64,000 nt of DNA. It comes from a bacterium M00.F.Ca.ET.205.01.1.1 (GTDB lineage Bacteria > Pseudomonadota > Alphaproteobacteria > Rhizobiales > Rhizobiaceae). This document shows, piece by piece, positions 9,072 to 16,734 of this stretch (positions are counted from its first letter, which is position 1; each line of letters begins with the position of its first letter). The notes beneath the pieces are model-generated. The model was not told where the DNA came from and ran no database searches. It saw only the letters and a list, made by a program, of their open reading frames with translations. The stretch covers positions 124,001 to 188,000 of the forward strand of contig SRUQ01000009.1 of the NCBI GenBank assembly GCA_004791255.1. The letters are read 5' to 3'. A program made the translations under genes and the position numbers.

Positions 9072-9641
9072 TCAGCCGGCGCGCAGCGGCTTCAGCGCTT
9101 CGCTCCAGCGCAGCAGCTCGTCCAGCATGGCCTTGGCGCCGCCTGCCACCTGTTCGCTGGCTTCGAACGAGCCGTCGGCGGCCAGCAGCTTCTGATACAG
9201 CGGCAGCGCGACGCCTTCCGGGATCGGCATGACGCCGACGGAGGTCAAGAGCGGCTTCAGTGCCTGCGCGGCGCGCAGGCCGCCGGAGACGCCGCCATAG
9301 CTGAGGATGGCGGCAGGTTTGTATTTCCACTCACGCAAGAGATAGTCGACCGCGTTGACGATCGCCGGTGCGGCGAAATAATTGTATTCCGGCGCCACGA
9401 AGACGAAGGCGTCGGCGGCGTCGATGGCCTTCGACCAGGCCTTGGTATGGTCGTTCTGGTAGTTGCCGAGCCTCGGATGGTGCGGCTCGTCCAGCACCGG
9501 CAGGTTGAAGGCGGCGATGTCGGTCAGCACCGATTCGAACTTACCGTGTTCGCGCGCGAACCGCTCCAGCCAATGCGCGAAAACCGGTCCGGCGCGGCCT
9601 GGCCGGGTGCTGCCGATGATGATGTTCAACTGGTGCTTCAA
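9072..9641 (-). CDS. NAD(P)H-dependent FMN reductase
   Basis: Flavodoxin-fold NAD(P)H:FMN oxidoreductase of 189 residues (FMN_red family). The phosphate-binding loop GSTRPGRAG is at residues 10-18, the APEYNYFAAPAIVNAVDYL segment around residue 83 is the usual flavin-contacting region, and SYGGVSGG follows near 113. The length is typical. The physiological electron acceptor cannot be told from sequence: flavins, quinones, azo compounds or chromate are all acted on by family members. It lies between the caspase-like gene and a divergent cytochrome P450 gene. A functional link to the P450 is possible but not shown. Confidence 0.85.
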   Translation of the reverse strand: MKHQLNIIIGSTRPGRAGPVFAHWLERFAREHGKFESVLTDIAAFNLPVLDEPHHPRLGNYQNDHTKAWSKAIDAADAFVFVAPEYNYFAAPAIVNAVDYLLREWKYKPAAILSYGGVSGGLRAAQALKPLLTSVGVMPIPEGVALPLYQKLLAADGSFEASEQVAGGAKAMLDELLRWSEALKPLRAG

Positions 9642-9840
9642 GGCGGGCTCCTTTGCTTGGCGGTATCTGTTGGTGACCGCGACCTAAGGCAGAGGGCCGG
9701 CATGGACAAGCCCGCGCCGTCCGGGGTGCGGTCACAATCGGATGAACGGACGTCCGCCCCCTGTCCCGATCGAGCCGCTTGCCGATCGGTCACATGGACG
9801 CCGGCCTCGCCAGCCACTACATCTTGGCCAGGAGCAATCC

Positions 9841-11214
9841 ATGGACATCAAGCCCGCCCCTTTCGTTCCTCCGGCGCCCACACCGCGCACGACGCCGCCG
9901 TCGACGCTGGAGATGATGCGCATCGTCTACCGCAATCCGCTCGAACTGTGGGGCGAGCACACCTACAACGAGCCCTGGATTTCAGCGACCGGCATTGGCG
10001 GCGCGCTGATCGTGGCCAACGATCCCGGTCTGATCCGCCACGTGCTGATCGACAACGCCAAGAACTACAAGATGGCGACGGTGCGCCAGCTGATCCTGCG
10101 GCCGATCCTGCGCGACGGCCTGCTGACCGCCGAGGGCGAGGTCTGGAGACGGTCGCGCAAGGCGATGGCTCCGGTCTTCACGCCGCGCCACATCTTTGGT
10201 TTCGCGGCGCCGATGCTGAAGCGCACGCTGGAATTCGCCACCCGCTACGAGGCAGGCGGCATGTCCGATATCGCCCATGACATGACGCTGTTGACCTACG
10301 ATATCCTGGCCGAAACGCTGTTTTCGGGCGAAATAGCTGGCGAGCCTGGCAGTTTCGCCGGCGAGATCGACCGGCTGTTCGAGACCATGGGCCGGGTCGA
10401 TCCGCTCGACCTTTTGCGCGCGCCCGAATGGCTGCCGCGGCTTACCCGCATTCGCGGCCGCAAGACCATGGCCTATTTCCGCAAGATCGTGACCGACACG
10501 GTCAAGTTGCGCGAGGGCAAGTTCAAGCGCGATCCCGAAGCCGTGCCGCAGGATTTCCTGACGCTGCTGCTCAAGGCCGAAGGGCCGGACGGACTGACGC
10601 GCCAGGAAGTCGAGGACAACATCATCACCTTCATCGGCGCCGGCCATGAGACGACGGCCCGCGCGCTCGGCTGGACGCTTTATTGCCTTGCCGAGGCGCC
10701 GTGGGAGCGCGACAGGATCGAAGCGGAGATCCATCAGGTTCTGGCACGGGAGCCCGATCCGACCAAATGGCTGGACGCCATGCCGCTGACGCGCGCCGCC
10801 TTCGACGAGGCGCTGCGGCTCTATCCGCCGGCACCGTCGATCAACCGCGAGCCGATCGAGGCGGAAGACTGGAAGAATCTGCATATCCCGAAGCGCGCGG
10901 CCGTGCTGGTCATGCCGTGGGTCGTCCATCGACACAGGAAACTGTGGGACAAGCCCGATGCCTTCATGCCGGAACGCTTCCACCCTGGAAACCGCGAGAA
11001 GATCGATCGCTTCCAGTATCTGCCGTTCGGCGCCGGCCCGCGCGTCTGCATCGGCGCCAGCTTCGCCATGCAGGAGGCGATCATCGCGCTCGCCATCCTT
11101 TTGTCGCGCTTCCGCTTCGACGTTACCGCCGAGACGAAGCCATGGCCGGTGCAGAAATTGACCACGCAGCCGCAAGGCGGCCTGCCGATGCGGGTCACGC
11201 CTCGCCGTCGCTGA
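9841..11214 (+). CDS. Cytochrome P450
   Basis: Heme-thiolate monooxygenase of 457 residues. The I-helix oxygen-activation motif AGHETTARALGW, the K-helix E-x-x-R (FDEALRLYPP), the PERF motif (FMPERFHPGN) and the heme-binding loop FGAGPRVCIGASFAMQE with the axial Cys are all present. There is no N-terminal membrane anchor, so a soluble bacterial P450 is likely. The ATG at 9841 is preferred because AGGAGCAA lies directly upstream. The frame extends 33 codons further without a good ribosome binding site. No ferredoxin or ferredoxin reductase gene is adjacent, so its redox partner and substrate are unknown. Confidence 0.93.
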   Translation: MDIKPAPFVPPAPTPRTTPPSTLEMMRIVYRNPLELWGEHTYNEPWISATGIGGALIVANDPGLIRHVLIDNAKNYKMATVRQLILRPILRDGLLTAEGEVWRRSRKAMAPVFTPRHIFGFAAPMLKRTLEFATRYEAGGMSDIAHDMTLLTYDILAETLFSGEIAGEPGSFAGEIDRLFETMGRVDPLDLLRAPEWLPRLTRIRGRKTMAYFRKIVTDTVKLREGKFKRDPEAVPQDFLTLLLKAEGPDGLTRQEVEDNIITFIGAGHETTARALGWTLYCLAEAPWERDRIEAEIHQVLAREPDPTKWLDAMPLTRAAFDEALRLYPPAPSINREPIEAEDWKNLHIPKRAAVLVMPWVVHRHRKLWDKPDAFMPERFHPGNREKIDRFQYLPFGAGPRVCIGASFAMQEAIIALAILLSRFRFDVTAETKPWPVQKLTTQPQGGLPMRVTPRRR

Positions 11215-11234
11215 AGGATAGATTCCTCTGGAAG

Positions 11235-12212
11235 TTATACCGCCGGCTTGCGCTGCTGGAACTGACCGGCAGCGCGAAAACGCCAGAGGTAGCTCGGCAG
11301 GATGGTGCCGATCGCCTGTGGCTGGATGCCGAGCCCGGTAAGCGTGCGGCTGGCCTTGGCTGCTTCGTCCGAGACGATGTTGTGCTCGCGCAACTGCATC
11401 ACCTGGTCCTTGGTCAGCAGCGGGTTGGGTAGCAGGCCGAGGATCGAGGCCTGCAGGTTGGCCAACCACCATGGCACCGGCACCAGCAGGCGCTCGCGCT
11501 CGATCACAGCGAGCAGTTCCTGCATGCACTCCTTGAAGGTGAGCACCTGCGGTCCGCCCAGTTCATAGATCTGGCCGCCGGCGACCTTGCCGTCGACCGA
11601 GCGCGCCACCGCTTCGGCGACATCGGCGACATAGACCGGCTGGAACTTGTTCAGGCCGCCGCCGATCAGCGGCAGCACGGGCGAATAGCGCGCCATGTTG
11701 GCGAAGCGGTTGAAGAAGTTGTCCTCCGGTCCGAAATTGATCGATGGCCGGAAGATGACGGCATCGCTGATCGTCTCCAGCACGGCCTTTTCGCCGAGCG
11801 CCTTGGTGCGGGCATAGTGCGATTGGGAGTCCGCATCGGCGCCGAGCGCCGAAATATGGGTCAGGCCGGCACCGACCGAGCGTGCGGCCTCGGCCACCGC
11901 GCGGGCGCCAAATTCATGCACCGCCGGGAATTTCTGCCGGCCGCTCTCATGCAGGACCGCTACCAGGTTGATGACGTGGTCGGCGCCTTGCACGGCGCGG
12001 TCGACCGACCAGCGCACGCGCACATTGGCCTGCACCGGCTGAATCTGGCCGACATTGCCGAGCGGCTGCACATGGCCGGCAAGATCGGGCCGCCGGCAGG
12101 CGACCCGGATGCGATAGCCGCGCTTGGCCAGCGCCCGCACGACGTGGCGGCCGACAAAGCCCGACCCGCCGAAGACGACGACGAGCTTGGGGGTCTGCAG
12201 GATTTCGGTCAT
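11235..12212 (-). CDS. NAD-dependent epimerase/dehydratase family protein, NDUFA9-like
   Basis: Extended short-chain dehydrogenase fold of 325 residues with the N-terminal Rossmann motif VVFGGSGFVGRHVVRALAKRG. The pattern HISALGADADSQSHYARTKALGEKAV (active-site Tyr-x-x-x-Lys) and the FRPSINFGPEDNFFNRFA block are typical of the complex I NDUFA9/39-kDa subgroup found in alphaproteobacteria. Members associate with respiratory complex I in mitochondria, but the bacterial role is not settled. The ATG at 12212 (MTEILQTP) puts the Rossmann loop near residue 15. A longer frame upstream has no matching content. It converges on the P450 gene. Confidence 0.85.
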   Translation of the reverse strand: MTEILQTPKLVVVFGGSGFVGRHVVRALAKRGYRIRVACRRPDLAGHVQPLGNVGQIQPVQANVRVRWSVDRAVQGADHVINLVAVLHESGRQKFPAVHEFGARAVAEAARSVGAGLTHISALGADADSQSHYARTKALGEKAVLETISDAVIFRPSINFGPEDNFFNRFANMARYSPVLPLIGGGLNKFQPVYVADVAEAVARSVDGKVAGGQIYELGGPQVLTFKECMQELLAVIERERLLVPVPWWLANLQASILGLLPNPLLTKDQVMQLREHNIVSDEAAKASRTLTGLGIQPQAIGTILPSYLWRFRAAGQFQQRKPAV

Positions 12213-12351
12213 GGCTGGCTCCGGCGCTCGAAAGCTTGGCTGAAGCCGTTTCATAATCCGTTTCGCGTCAAAGGCAAAGGGCGACGCGTCGTCGCTGCCG
12301 CCCTTGTTTTTGAGCAATTCCAAGTTTTATCCGATGGGAGGACAAAACGCA

Positions 12352-12377
12352 GAAAACCCTGCCGAAGCAGGGTTTTC
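12352..12377 (-). terminator. Terminator with UUCG tetraloop, downstream of the small secreted protein gene
   Basis: On the minus strand GAAAACCCTGC, loop TTCG, GCAGGGTTTTC forms a perfect 11-bp stem capped by the very stable UUCG loop. U-rich sequence lies within and after the 3' arm. It begins 55 bp after the stop of the 12433-12714 gene. Confidence 0.8.
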
Positions 12378-12432
12378 CGGGTGACATCATGCGAAGCCAG
12401 GGGCCGACGGAGCGGCCTGACCTGAGACGGTA

Positions 12433-12714
12433 TCAGGAGGGCGTGAAGCAAGTACGCCCACCCCAGCCCTGAACATCCGACATGGTGCCACCGATCTTCT
12501 TGCAGGCGGCGACAAAATCGGCGCTGCAATTGGCGAATTTCGCATGGCCGTTCTTGCAGTAATGGTCCTCGGTGGCGCCGCCGCTCGGTGCGGTGATGAC
12601 GCCGGGTGCGGCCGGCTTGACCGGTGCGGCCTTTAAATTGGCCGCCTGGGTGGCGCCCATGAACGAGCCGAGCAGAAGAACGGCGGTGAGCATGGTCATC
12701 TTGGTGTTGGTCAT
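12433..12714 (-). CDS. Small secreted four-cysteine protein of unknown function
   Basis: A 93-residue protein with a clear signal peptide (AVLLLGSFMGATQAA, cleavage near residue 25), then a Pro/Ala-rich spacer and a compact domain of about 45 residues with four cysteines at 53, 63, 71 and 89. These could form two periplasmic disulfides. The start is supported by AAGGAAAATTGCC before the ATG. I do not recognise the family. It is a single-gene unit with its own strong terminator, between the NDUFA9-like gene and the Ldh-type oxidoreductase gene. Confidence 0.7.
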   Translation of the reverse strand: MTNTKMTMLTAVLLLGSFMGATQAANLKAAPVKPAAPGVITAPSGGATEDHYCKNGHAKFANCSADFVAACKKIGGTMSDVQGWGGRTCFTPS

Positions 12715-12955
12715 GGCAATTTTCCTTCGGTTGGGTTGAGTTTCCGGGGCGCAAAGGGACGTCCTTCGCGTGAAGCAGCTTTTCTCTTTCGGTTTGCTGT
12801 TCCCCCGGTGTTGATCGGGCAAGCTCGCCTTGCCCTGGACAAAGCTGGGTCGGCGCAACGCGCAAAAAGGTTCAGCGACACGACAAAAAAATCGCGCCTC
12901 GCCTCGCCCTGGTCGGGTGGAGTTCAGGTAACTAGCTGATAAATAATCGAATATT

Positions 12956-13957
12956 TCAGGAAGAATAACGCTCGGCGAATTCGGAAATACGCTGGATCAC
13001 GGCCTTGGGCGCGGTGATGCCGCGCGCCTGGGCCTTCTCGGCGTTTTCCGCCCGCGCCCGGCCGGGCACGTGCACGCCATAGCGCCGGCGCAGCCGGTCG
13101 AGCTGGTCCTTCATCCGCTGCTCGAAGTCCGGATCGAGCAGCTTGGGCTCGATGGCAAGCACGAACAGGCCGGTTCCCGGACTGTCCGGCCCGCCGCTGA
13201 ACCAGGGCGCGTCGAGCGACCAGTTGGCGCCGGAAATGCCCGCCGCCAGCACCTCGACCATCAGCGCGATGTTGGCGCCGCGCTGGCCGCCGAAGGCCAG
13301 CATGGCGCCCTTCATGGCCGCCACCGGATCGGTCGTCGGATTGCCGCTGGCATCGAGCGCCCAGCCTTCGGGGATCTTCTTGCCGTCCTCCGCCGCCTTG
13401 CGGATGTTGACGAAGGCGGTGGCGCTCGACGACTGGTCGATCACTAGCGGCGCGCCGTCGGCGGCGGGCGCGGCGAACGACATCGGGTTGGTGCAGTAGA
13501 CCGGCTTGACCGAGCCCGAACCGGCAAGCACCGCCGGACCGTTGGTGGCGGCGAACGACACCAGCCCCTGTGCCGCGAGCCGCCCGGTGAAATAGCCGAG
13601 CGCGCCGCAGGTGTAGGCGTTCTTCTGCGAGAAGATGGCGACGCCGAACAGTTTTGCCGCCTTGGCCAGATCGTCGATCGTGCGGTCGAAGCCGGTATGG
13701 GCGAGCCCGCCGCGGGCGTCGGAAAGATAGATGGCGAGCGCCGGGCGGGTGATCACCGGATCGGCTTTGCCGTCGATGCGGCCGGCTTCCAGCGCCTCGA
13801 GATAGTCGATGAAGTGTGTCAGCCCGACGGCAGCAAGCCCTTCCGCTTCGGCCGCGATGATGGACGCGGTGAGCGACTGCGCGGCTTCCTCATTGGCGCC
13901 GGCGCCAAGTGCCGCCATCCGGCACAGTCCGGTTGCCTGGTCGAGACTGAGTTGCAT
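12956..13957 (-). CDS. Ldh family (malate/L-lactate dehydrogenase type) NAD(P)H oxidoreductase
   Basis: The 333-residue protein belongs to the Ldh_2 / malate-L-lactate-sulfolactate dehydrogenase family, which has a non-Rossmann NAD(P)H fold. Visible family elements are GLTHFIDYLEAL with the catalytic His, NAYTCGALGYFTGRLA, VYCTNPMSFAAPA, VIDQSSSATAFVNI and the ending GKKIPEGWALD. Known members reduce 2-keto acids or cyclic imines such as delta-1-pyrroline-2-carboxylate and delta-1-piperideine-2-carboxylate. Next to an amino acid transporter and arginine-type enzymes, an imino acid or keto acid reductase role is a reasonable inference, but the substrate is not determined. The start has AGGA nine bases upstream and is followed by octamer repeats. 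Confidence 0.85.
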   Translation of the reverse strand: MQLSLDQATGLCRMAALGAGANEEAAQSLTASIIAAEAEGLAAVGLTHFIDYLEALEAGRIDGKADPVITRPALAIYLSDARGGLAHTGFDRTIDDLAKAAKLFGVAIFSQKNAYTCGALGYFTGRLAAQGLVSFAATNGPAVLAGSGSVKPVYCTNPMSFAAPAADGAPLVIDQSSSATAFVNIRKAAEDGKKIPEGWALDASGNPTTDPVAAMKGAMLAFGGQRGANIALMVEVLAAGISGANWSLDAPWFSGGPDSPGTGLFVLAIEPKLLDPDFEQRMKDQLDRLRRRYGVHVPGRARAENAEKAQARGITAPKAVIQRISEFAERYSS

Positions 13958-13970
13958 GGTGACGATCCTA

Positions 13971-14120
13971 GGGGAATAGGGGAATAGGGGATTTTGCGCA
14001 GTGAATAGCGAACCGGGATGGAAATGTGAATGCGGCAGTGATTGCCTACTCCCCTACTCCCCTACTCCCCTACTCCCCTACTCCCCTACTCCCCTACTCC
14101 CCTACTCCCCTACTCCCCTA
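13971..14120. repeat. Octanucleotide tandem repeats in inverted arrangement
   Basis: Nine perfect head-to-tail copies of TACTCCCC run from 14047 to 14118. The final CTA of the array supplies the stop codon of the permease gene on the minus strand. About 55 bp away, 13971-13990 holds two and a half copies of GGGGAATA, which is the inverted complement of the same octamer with one base changed (TATTCCCC). The array is the only sizeable microsatellite in the window. Confidence 0.95.
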
Positions 14121-14927
14121 ACCTATCTTGACCGGTATCCGCGCTTCGATCCGGCTGAAGGCGAACACCAGGACGCCGGTGATGGTCATGTAGATCAACG
14201 CCAGAAGCAGCAAGGGTTCGTAGGTCAGGTAGGTGTCCTGCCGTACCTTGGAGGAAACGGCGAAGATGTCGATGACGCTGATAGTCGCCACCAGCGGCGT
14301 CGACTTCAGCTGCAGCACGGTCTCGCCCGTCAGTGTCGGCAGCGCCCGGTAGAACGCCTGCGGCAGCCAGATGCGGCGAAAAATCTTCCAGCGGCTCATG
14401 CCGAAGGCGCGGGCGGCCTCCAGCTGCCCCTTGGGCACGCCGGCAAAGGCGCCGCGCATCACCTCGCCCTCATAGCCGGCGAAGGACAAGGTCAGCGCCA
14501 GTACGCCGTAAGGCCAGGCTTGCCGCAGATAGGGCCACATCCAGGATTCGCGAATCCAGGGATATTGCGGAAACAAAGAGCCAAGTCCGTAATAGAGCAG
14601 CCAAAGCTGGATCAGCAACGGCGTGCCGCGGATGACCGTGCAGAAGACCTTGGCGGGTGCGGCGAACCAGAACGAGCCGGTGGCCTGTGCCAGCCCGAGG
14701 GGCACCGCGAACAGGAAGCCCAGCGCACAGGTTACAGCCAGGATCCACAGCGAGCGCCAGATGCCGAGCAGTCCCATTTCATAATATTGCGGCAGCCAGT
14801 CCCAGCGCATGAAAAAGACGGCCCCGGCAACCAGGCCGAGCGCGATCAGGATCAGCACGATGCGATGCGGCTGCAGCCACAGCGAAGTTCGCGCCACGAC
14901 GTTGATGATGGCCGTCTCGCTAGCCAT
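14118..14927 (-). CDS. Polar amino acid ABC transporter permease (HisM/OccM type)
   Basis: Inner-membrane permease of 269 residues with about six hydrophobic segments. It carries the permease EAA loop in the form GQLEAARAFGMSRWKIFRRIWLPQAF and the RGTPLLIQLWLLYYGLG segment characteristic of the HisMQ family of type I importers. It overlaps the preceding permease gene by one base (TGATG on the minus strand), as expected for a heterodimeric pair. The C-terminus is RIPVKIG, and its TAG stop is formed by the last unit of an octamer repeat array. The substrate is probably a basic amino acid or guanidino compound, judging by family and neighbours. Confidence 0.9.
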   Translation of the reverse strand: MASETAIINVVARTSLWLQPHRIVLILIALGLVAGAVFFMRWDWLPQYYEMGLLGIWRSLWILAVTCALGFLFAVPLGLAQATGSFWFAAPAKVFCTVIRGTPLLIQLWLLYYGLGSLFPQYPWIRESWMWPYLRQAWPYGVLALTLSFAGYEGEVMRGAFAGVPKGQLEAARAFGMSRWKIFRRIWLPQAFYRALPTLTGETVLQLKSTPLVATISVIDIFAVSSKVRQDTYLTYEPLLLLALIYMTITGVLVFAFSRIEARIPVKIG

Positions 14928-15592
14928 CAGCGTGCCTCCTTGAGCGAAGGCATGCCGCGCCGCGACCAGACCTCGACACGGCCGATGAGGAAGTTGGAGA
15001 CCAGAGACAGCAGCAGATAGAGCACACCCGCGGCGACAAAGAAGGTGAAATAAGCCTTGGTCACCCCCGCGGCCTGCCGCGTTGCCAGGGCAAGTTCGTA
15101 GAAACCGACGACCGCCAGAAGTGCTGTGTCCTTGGTGGCGATCAGCCACAGATTGGCGAGGCCTGGTATGGCGAAGGGCAGCATGGCCGGCAGTGTTATG
15201 CGCCGCAGAAGCAGGCCGGGCGACATGCCATAGGCGCGTGCCGCTTCGATCTGGCCTTGCGGAATAGCGAGGATCGCCCCGCGGATCACCTCGGTCGAAT
15301 AGGCGCCCTGGACAAAGCCGAGCACCGCAATGCCGGCGGCAAGCCCGCTGATGTCGACGCGCTGATACCCCATTGCCGTCAGGGCCTGGTTGATCAGGTC
15401 GGTGCCGGCATAATATAGCAGCAGGATCAGCACCAGTTCCGGCACGGCGCGCACGATGGTGGTGTAAACCGCCAGCAGGTCGCGCACCACCGGGCCGCCA
15501 TAGAGCTTGCCATAGGCGCCGCCGGTACCGATCAGAAGACCAAGGCACGTGGCGCCAAGGGCGATCTCGATCGAGTGGAGCAGCCCAACCAA
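14927..15592 (-). CDS. Polar amino acid ABC transporter permease (HisQ/OccQ type)
   Basis: Second permease, 221 residues from the TTG at 15592. The EAA loop reads GQIEAARAYGMSPGLLLRRITLP, and IVRAVPELVLILLLYYAGTDL matches the family. The TTG is probably not the true start: the frame stays open upstream to a TGA at 15719-15721, and the added residues include PGWGGTLLVGLLHSIEIAL, a typical HisQ-type N-terminus. No ATG, GTG or TTG occurs in that extension. A CTG at 15674-15676 (minus strand) is the most plausible alternative, giving about 249 residues. The gene is co-oriented with the binding protein and ATPase genes. Confidence 0.85.
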   Translation of the reverse strand: MVGLLHSIEIALGATCLGLLIGTGGAYGKLYGGPVVRDLLAVYTTIVRAVPELVLILLLYYAGTDLINQALTAMGYQRVDISGLAAGIAVLGFVQGAYSTEVIRGAILAIPQGQIEAARAYGMSPGLLLRRITLPAMLPFAIPGLANLWLIATKDTALLAVVGFYELALATRQAAGVTKAYFTFFVAAGVLYLLLSLVSNFLIGRVEVWSRRGMPSLKEAR

Positions 15593-15733
15593 AAGCGTGC
15601 CGCCCCAGCCCGGCGGTGTGGGCGAGAGAAGTTCGATGATGCCGGCCGCCGAGGCCGAAAGGAATAGGTCGATCAGCGTCGCCCCCGGATTGCTGGCGTC
15701 AGCCGCCGACCATTCTGATCAGCGGTCCGATAC

Positions 15734-15862
15734 ATGTCGCCCGAAAGTGGTCCCGGTTTTGGGAGAACGACATGCATGAAAACAAGGACCTGAAGCGGCG
15801 CCTGAATCCGTTTCGACGCGGCGCGCTTCAGGCGAACCGCACGACCCGGAGGCCGTGCGGTT
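15734..15862. repeat. Dispersed rhizobial-type intergenic repeat with hairpins
   Basis: The segment ATGTCGCCCGAAAGTGGTCC followed by GGTTTTGGGAGAACGACATG resembles an intergenic repeat I recognise as common in Rhizobiales genomes. The family assignment is from memory. Seen directly: a hairpin CTGAAGCGGCGCC/GGCGCGCTTCAG at 15790-15832, and another, AACCGCAC/GTGCGGTT, around 15836-15863, followed on the plus strand by TTTTT. It sits between the binding protein gene and the permease genes and could set their relative expression. Confidence 0.55.
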
Positions 15863-15884
15863 TTTGGCTCATGCCCGGAGGACG

Positions 15885-16679
15885 TCAGTTCGACTGCGGC
15901 TTGTCGCCATAGACGTCGAAATCGAAATACTTCTTGGTGATCTCGTCATATTTGCCGTTGGCGCGGATGGCCTTGATGCCGGCGTTGATCTTGTCCTTCA
16001 ACTCGGTGTCTTCCTTGCGCACACCGGCGCCGACGCCCGGCCCGAGCACCTCGAGGTCCGGGGCAACCATGCCCTTCAGGTCGCAGCAGGCCTTGCCCTG
16101 GTCGGATTTCAGGAACGCGTCGAGCGCGATGGAGTCGGCCTGCACCGCATCGACGCGGCCGGCGGCGAGATCCTGGTCGGCTTCGTCCTGGGTCTGGTAT
16201 TCCTTGATCTCGGCTGCTTCGGTGAAGTGCTTCTTGGCGTAGACGGCATGGATGGTCGACACCTGCACGCCGATCACCTTGCCCTTGAGATCGGCCGGCT
16301 CAGCGCCGAACTTCTGATCCTTCGGGCCGATGATGGCGGTCGGGGTGTTGTAGTACTTGTCGGAGAAGTCGATCGTCTTCTTGCGCTCGTCGGTGATCGA
16401 CATCGAGCTGGCGATCACATCGATCTTCTTGGTCGTCAGCGCCGGAATGATACCGTCCCAGGCGACCGGGGTGATGACGCAGTCGAGCTTTTCCTCGGCG
16501 CAGACGGCGTCGATGAAGTCGATCTCCCAGCCCACCCATTTGCCCGAGGCGTCGGGCGAGGTGAAGGGTGGATAGGGCTCGGCGGCGACGCCGATCTTGA
16601 CCGGATCGGCCTTGGCGACGCCCATGGCGGCGACGCCGACCAGCAGCGCTGCGGCGAATGTCTTCAGAACAGTCTTCAT
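15885..16679 (-). CDS. Polar amino acid ABC transporter substrate-binding protein
   Basis: Periplasmic binding protein (family 3, SBP_bac_3) of 264 residues with a signal peptide ending in GVAKA. The mature start VKIGVAAEPYPPFTSPDASGKWVGWEIDF and the signature WDGIIPALTTKKIDVIASSMSITDERKKTIDFSDKYY segment (broken here by its motifs GIIPAL, SSMSIT, DFSDKYY) are typical of arginine/ornithine/histidine/octopine binders. A CC pair in KACCDLKG may form a disulfide with another Cys. It lies between the ATPase gene upstream and the permease pair downstream. Adjacency to arginine-type enzymes suggests a guanidino or basic amino acid ligand. Confidence 0.9.
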   Translation of the reverse strand: MKTVLKTFAAALLVGVAAMGVAKADPVKIGVAAEPYPPFTSPDASGKWVGWEIDFIDAVCAEEKLDCVITPVAWDGIIPALTTKKIDVIASSMSITDERKKTIDFSDKYYNTPTAIIGPKDQKFGAEPADLKGKVIGVQVSTIHAVYAKKHFTEAAEIKEYQTQDEADQDLAAGRVDAVQADSIALDAFLKSDQGKACCDLKGMVAPDLEVLGPGVGAGVRKEDTELKDKINAGIKAIRANGKYDEITKKYFDFDVYGDKPQSN

Positions 16680-16734
16680 GTCACGAACTCCCAGTTTGTT
16701 GTTGGTTCCCGGTTTTCTTCCGTCTCGGCTTTCC

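Noticed and set aside
14047..14120. Short repeats considered as a CRISPR array
   Set aside because: The unit is 8 bp and tandem with no spacers, and no cas genes are near. It is a microsatellite.
14001..15020. A plus-strand frame containing a repeated PYSPTPLL peptide
   Set aside because: The peptide repeat is only the translated octamer array, and the rest is antisense to the permease genes.
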